Shown here in pieces: positions 62,663-64,000 of a stretch of DNA of 64,000 nucleotides. The stretch's first letter is position 1, and the number at the start of each line of letters is the position of its first letter. Position numbers and translations under genes: made by a program. The stretch is from a virus. The stretch covers positions 1 through 64,000 of IMG/VR virus record IMGVR_UViG_3300032322_002561. One strand, written 5' to 3'. The notes beneath the pieces are model-generated. The model worked only from the letters and a program-made list of their open reading frames with translations. It was not told the DNA's origin and searched no databases.

Positions 62663-63710
62663 CATACTCAACTTCTAGATCTGTCAGTTCAGGATAGATA
62701 GGCAAACACAGGGTTCTGCGACTCAAGGCCGACGCAACACTGAGTACATCGGGTCCTGGAAATTCATCGTAAGCTGGTAGCTCATGCAAGGGTTCCCAAG
62801 ACAAAATCTTGGTTTCAATTCTGCGTATTTCAAGATTGCGTTGTAGGATATCACGCTTGTCTACATCAATCACAAACTTGTTGACAGCATGAGTTCTATG
62901 ATTGGTCTCGTCTATGAGACTGCGTGCTCGAGTACCACGCAAGCGTTCCAGCCAATACCCTGCAATTTTACTACGTCTGCGTTGCCAGTCATCTAAGTAC
63001 CGGGTTTTGACCATGAGTTGGGCACAGTCAACTTCACTCATTCTTGAATTGGTGCCAATCATTTGATGATTTGGTTTACCATTGTTGCGCCAACTTCGTG
63101 CAAAATCCAACATATTAATATCATCAGTAACTATGGCACCACCGTTGCCGTAACTGTTGAAATTTTTCATAGGGTCAAAACTTATGGCTGTTACATTGCC
63201 CACACGTCTACATGCATCACTGAGCCAGTGCTGAGCACCATCTTCAATTATGATAGCATTGTTGTTCAAGTATTCGTGTTTGTTGATGCTTTGCCCATAC
63301 AAGCCCACGGCCACTGTGGCCTGTACACTTTGTTCACGATCAATTTTCTTATGATCCATTTGACCGTAGGCATCGGTATCTACTATGGTCACAGTCCAGC
63401 CAGCACGTTGAAAGGCATTTATAGTGGCCACATAAGTCATGGCCGGTATCAACACACGCGGTGGCCTAGGCATGTAACCTTGAGTGGCATAATATTCGGC
63501 AATGATTTCCAAGGCTTGTGTGCCCGAATGACAGGTTACAGCATATTTGGTACCGTTCTTTTTGGCTAGCCAATTTTCTAATTCGGCTGTGTAGTTGCCG
63601 TCCATGAGTCGACCACTGCGTAAAACTTCATCAGTGGCATCTAGTATTTCTGTTCTGAGATTGTTATACTGTTTTTTGATTCCAGTAAACGGAATTTGCA
63701 AGCCATTCAT
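62634..63710 (-). CDS. DegT/DnrJ/StrS-type PLP-dependent sugar aminotransferase
   Basis: A 358-aa enzyme counted from MNGLQIPFTGIKKQYNNLRT; an ATG 27 bases further upstream (MSNKDFKYI extension) is also possible. The family usually begins with IPF followed by the first helix, so I prefer the shorter form. Landmarks are CHSGTQALEIIAEYYA (PLP phosphate site), PAMTYVATINAFQRAG, IIEDGAQHWLSDA (the Asp that pairs with the PLP ring) and SFDPMKNFNSYGNGGAIVTD with the Schiff-base Lys. Such enzymes aminate keto-sugar nucleotides. The product of the dehydratase at 43180-44208 or of the epimerase-type gene next to it could be its substrate. Confidence 0.9.
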   Translation of the reverse strand: MNGLQIPFTGIKKQYNNLRTEILDATDEVLRSGRLMDGNYTAELENWLAKKNGTKYAVTCHSGTQALEIIAEYYATQGYMPRPPRVLIPAMTYVATINAFQRAGWTVTIVDTDAYGQMDHKKIDREQSVQATVAVGLYGQSINKHEYLNNNAIIIEDGAQHWLSDACRRVGNVTAISFDPMKNFNSYGNGGAIVTDDINMLDFARSWRNNGKPNHQMIGTNSRMSEVDCAQLMVKTRYLDDWQRRRSKIAGYWLERLRGTRARSLIDETNHRTHAVNKFVIDVDKRDILQRNLEIRRIETKILSWEPLHELPAYDEFPGPDVLSVASALSRRTLCLPIYPELTDLEVEYVIDSLLDCV

Positions 63711-64000
63711 GATATATTTGAAATCCTTGTTCGACATCTACCTGTGGATCATATCCAAAATCTCGCTGTGCTGCTTCTATATTTAACGCACCGCGGCTGG
63801 GGAAATCCGCATCTTTGTCGTGAATTTCAATGCGCCCGCGACCTATCAACTCAACTATTTTTTGTGCGGCTTGTAAAAGTGTAACACTGTGACTCTTGGT
63901 GATGTTGTATGTTTTGTTTACTGCGTTTAAACTCAGTGCGGCACCCATTATGCCACGAGCGGCATCATCTACATAGGTAAAGTCCAAGGTTTCAGAAGCA
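63664..64000 (-). CDS. NAD-dependent sugar epimerase/dehydratase, C-terminal part (runs off window)
   Basis: The frame is open to the window edge, so only the last 112 residues are seen. ASETLDFTYVDDAARGIMGA has the typical (R/D)xFxYVDDxARG motif of extended SDR sugar enzymes (UDP-glucose 4-epimerase or GDP-mannose dehydratase type). TYNITKSHSVTLLQAAQKIV and RGALNIEAAQRDFGYDPQVD follow, again typical of the C-terminal substrate domain. An apparent start codon within the window would remove most of the protein and is not used. Its end overlaps the aminotransferase start by about 47 bases, so the two act from one message. The catalytic YxxxK lies outside the window. Confidence 0.85.
   Translation of the reverse strand, partial: ASETLDFTYVDDAARGIMGAALSLNAVNKTYNITKSHSVTLLQAAQKIVELIGRGRIEIHDKDADFPSRGALNIEAAQRDFGYDPQVDVEQGFQIYHEWLANSVYWNQKTV

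Noticed and set aside
63063-63569. A 168-aa plus-strand open frame opposite the aminotransferase
   Set aside because: It is antisense to the conserved PLP-binding segments and has no motif of its own.
1-64000. tRNA genes, CRISPR arrays, insertion sequences or integrase/attachment sites
   Set aside because: Genes are nearly contiguous, the largest gap is about 110 bases and is filled by promoters, and no integrase, transposase or direct-repeat array was seen.

Overview
The window is part of the genome of a T4-like (Straboviridae/Kyanoviridae-type) marine or aquatic myovirus, most likely from a metagenome. The evidence is gp46/gp47 recombination nuclease genes, a gp55-type late sigma factor, a collinear T4-type baseplate block (tube cap, gp53, hub, gp5 spike, gp25, gp6, gp7-like), TATAAATA-type late promoters, and almost gap-free coding with ATGA or TGATG overlaps. 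No host gene is present and the host cannot be named. The largest gap between genes is about 110 bases, so there are no gene-free stretches above 300 bases. I see no tRNA, CRISPR array, insertion sequence or attachment site.

Region 1 (1-8891, minus strand) is one tightly coupled operon. It reads gp55 late sigma factor, gp47, two halves of a glycosyltransferase-like protein, gp46, an unknown protein, a B12-type radical SAM protein, a short SDR reductase, a second radical SAM protein and a GIY-YIG endonuclease cut by the window edge. A good sigma70-type promoter (TTGACA-16-TACAAT) lies upstream of gp55.

Region 2 (9001-39088, plus strand) is the late structural block: baseplate tube cap, a very short gp53, hub, gp5 without lysozyme, an Ala/Gly-rich protein, gp25, a large gp6 (1231 aa), a giant 5065-aa gp7-like protein, small structural genes and two fibre-like proteins. 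The giant protein appears to carry seven FG-GAP-like propeller blades, three carbohydrate-binding-like modules and several domains shared with gp6 or repeated along its length. Late-promoter motifs lie upstream of several genes here.

Region 3 (39143-56384, plus strand) begins with a sigma70-like promoter and a small conserved protein. It is then an accessory biosynthetic island: two GT-A-like proteins, a third DxD glycosyltransferase-like protein, three fucosyltransferase-like (TEK motif) proteins, a nucleotide-sugar dehydratase, one short radical SAM enzyme, five paralogous radical SAM enzymes with an N-terminal twitch/SPASM-like cluster domain, an unknown 351-aa protein, a 33-aa basic peptide, a DUF1289 protein and a NodU/TobZ-type carbamoyltransferase.

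Region 4 (56381-64000) is mostly minus strand: an amidinotransferase-like enzyme, two more TEK proteins, a DegT/StrS-type PLP aminotransferase and the end of a sugar epimerase/dehydratase. A 998-aa plus-strand protein made of about seven tandem 65-68-residue repeats, with a glycosyltransferase-like C-terminus, starts head to head with its neighbour on a shared CATG.

Taken together, regions 3 and 4 plus the radical SAM pair of region 1 combine dehydration, amination, carbamoylation, amidino transfer, glycosyl transfer and radical chemistry. This looks like a phage-encoded pathway for building or transferring a modified sugar or similar group to a virion, DNA or host-surface target. The substrate and target are not visible from the sequence.
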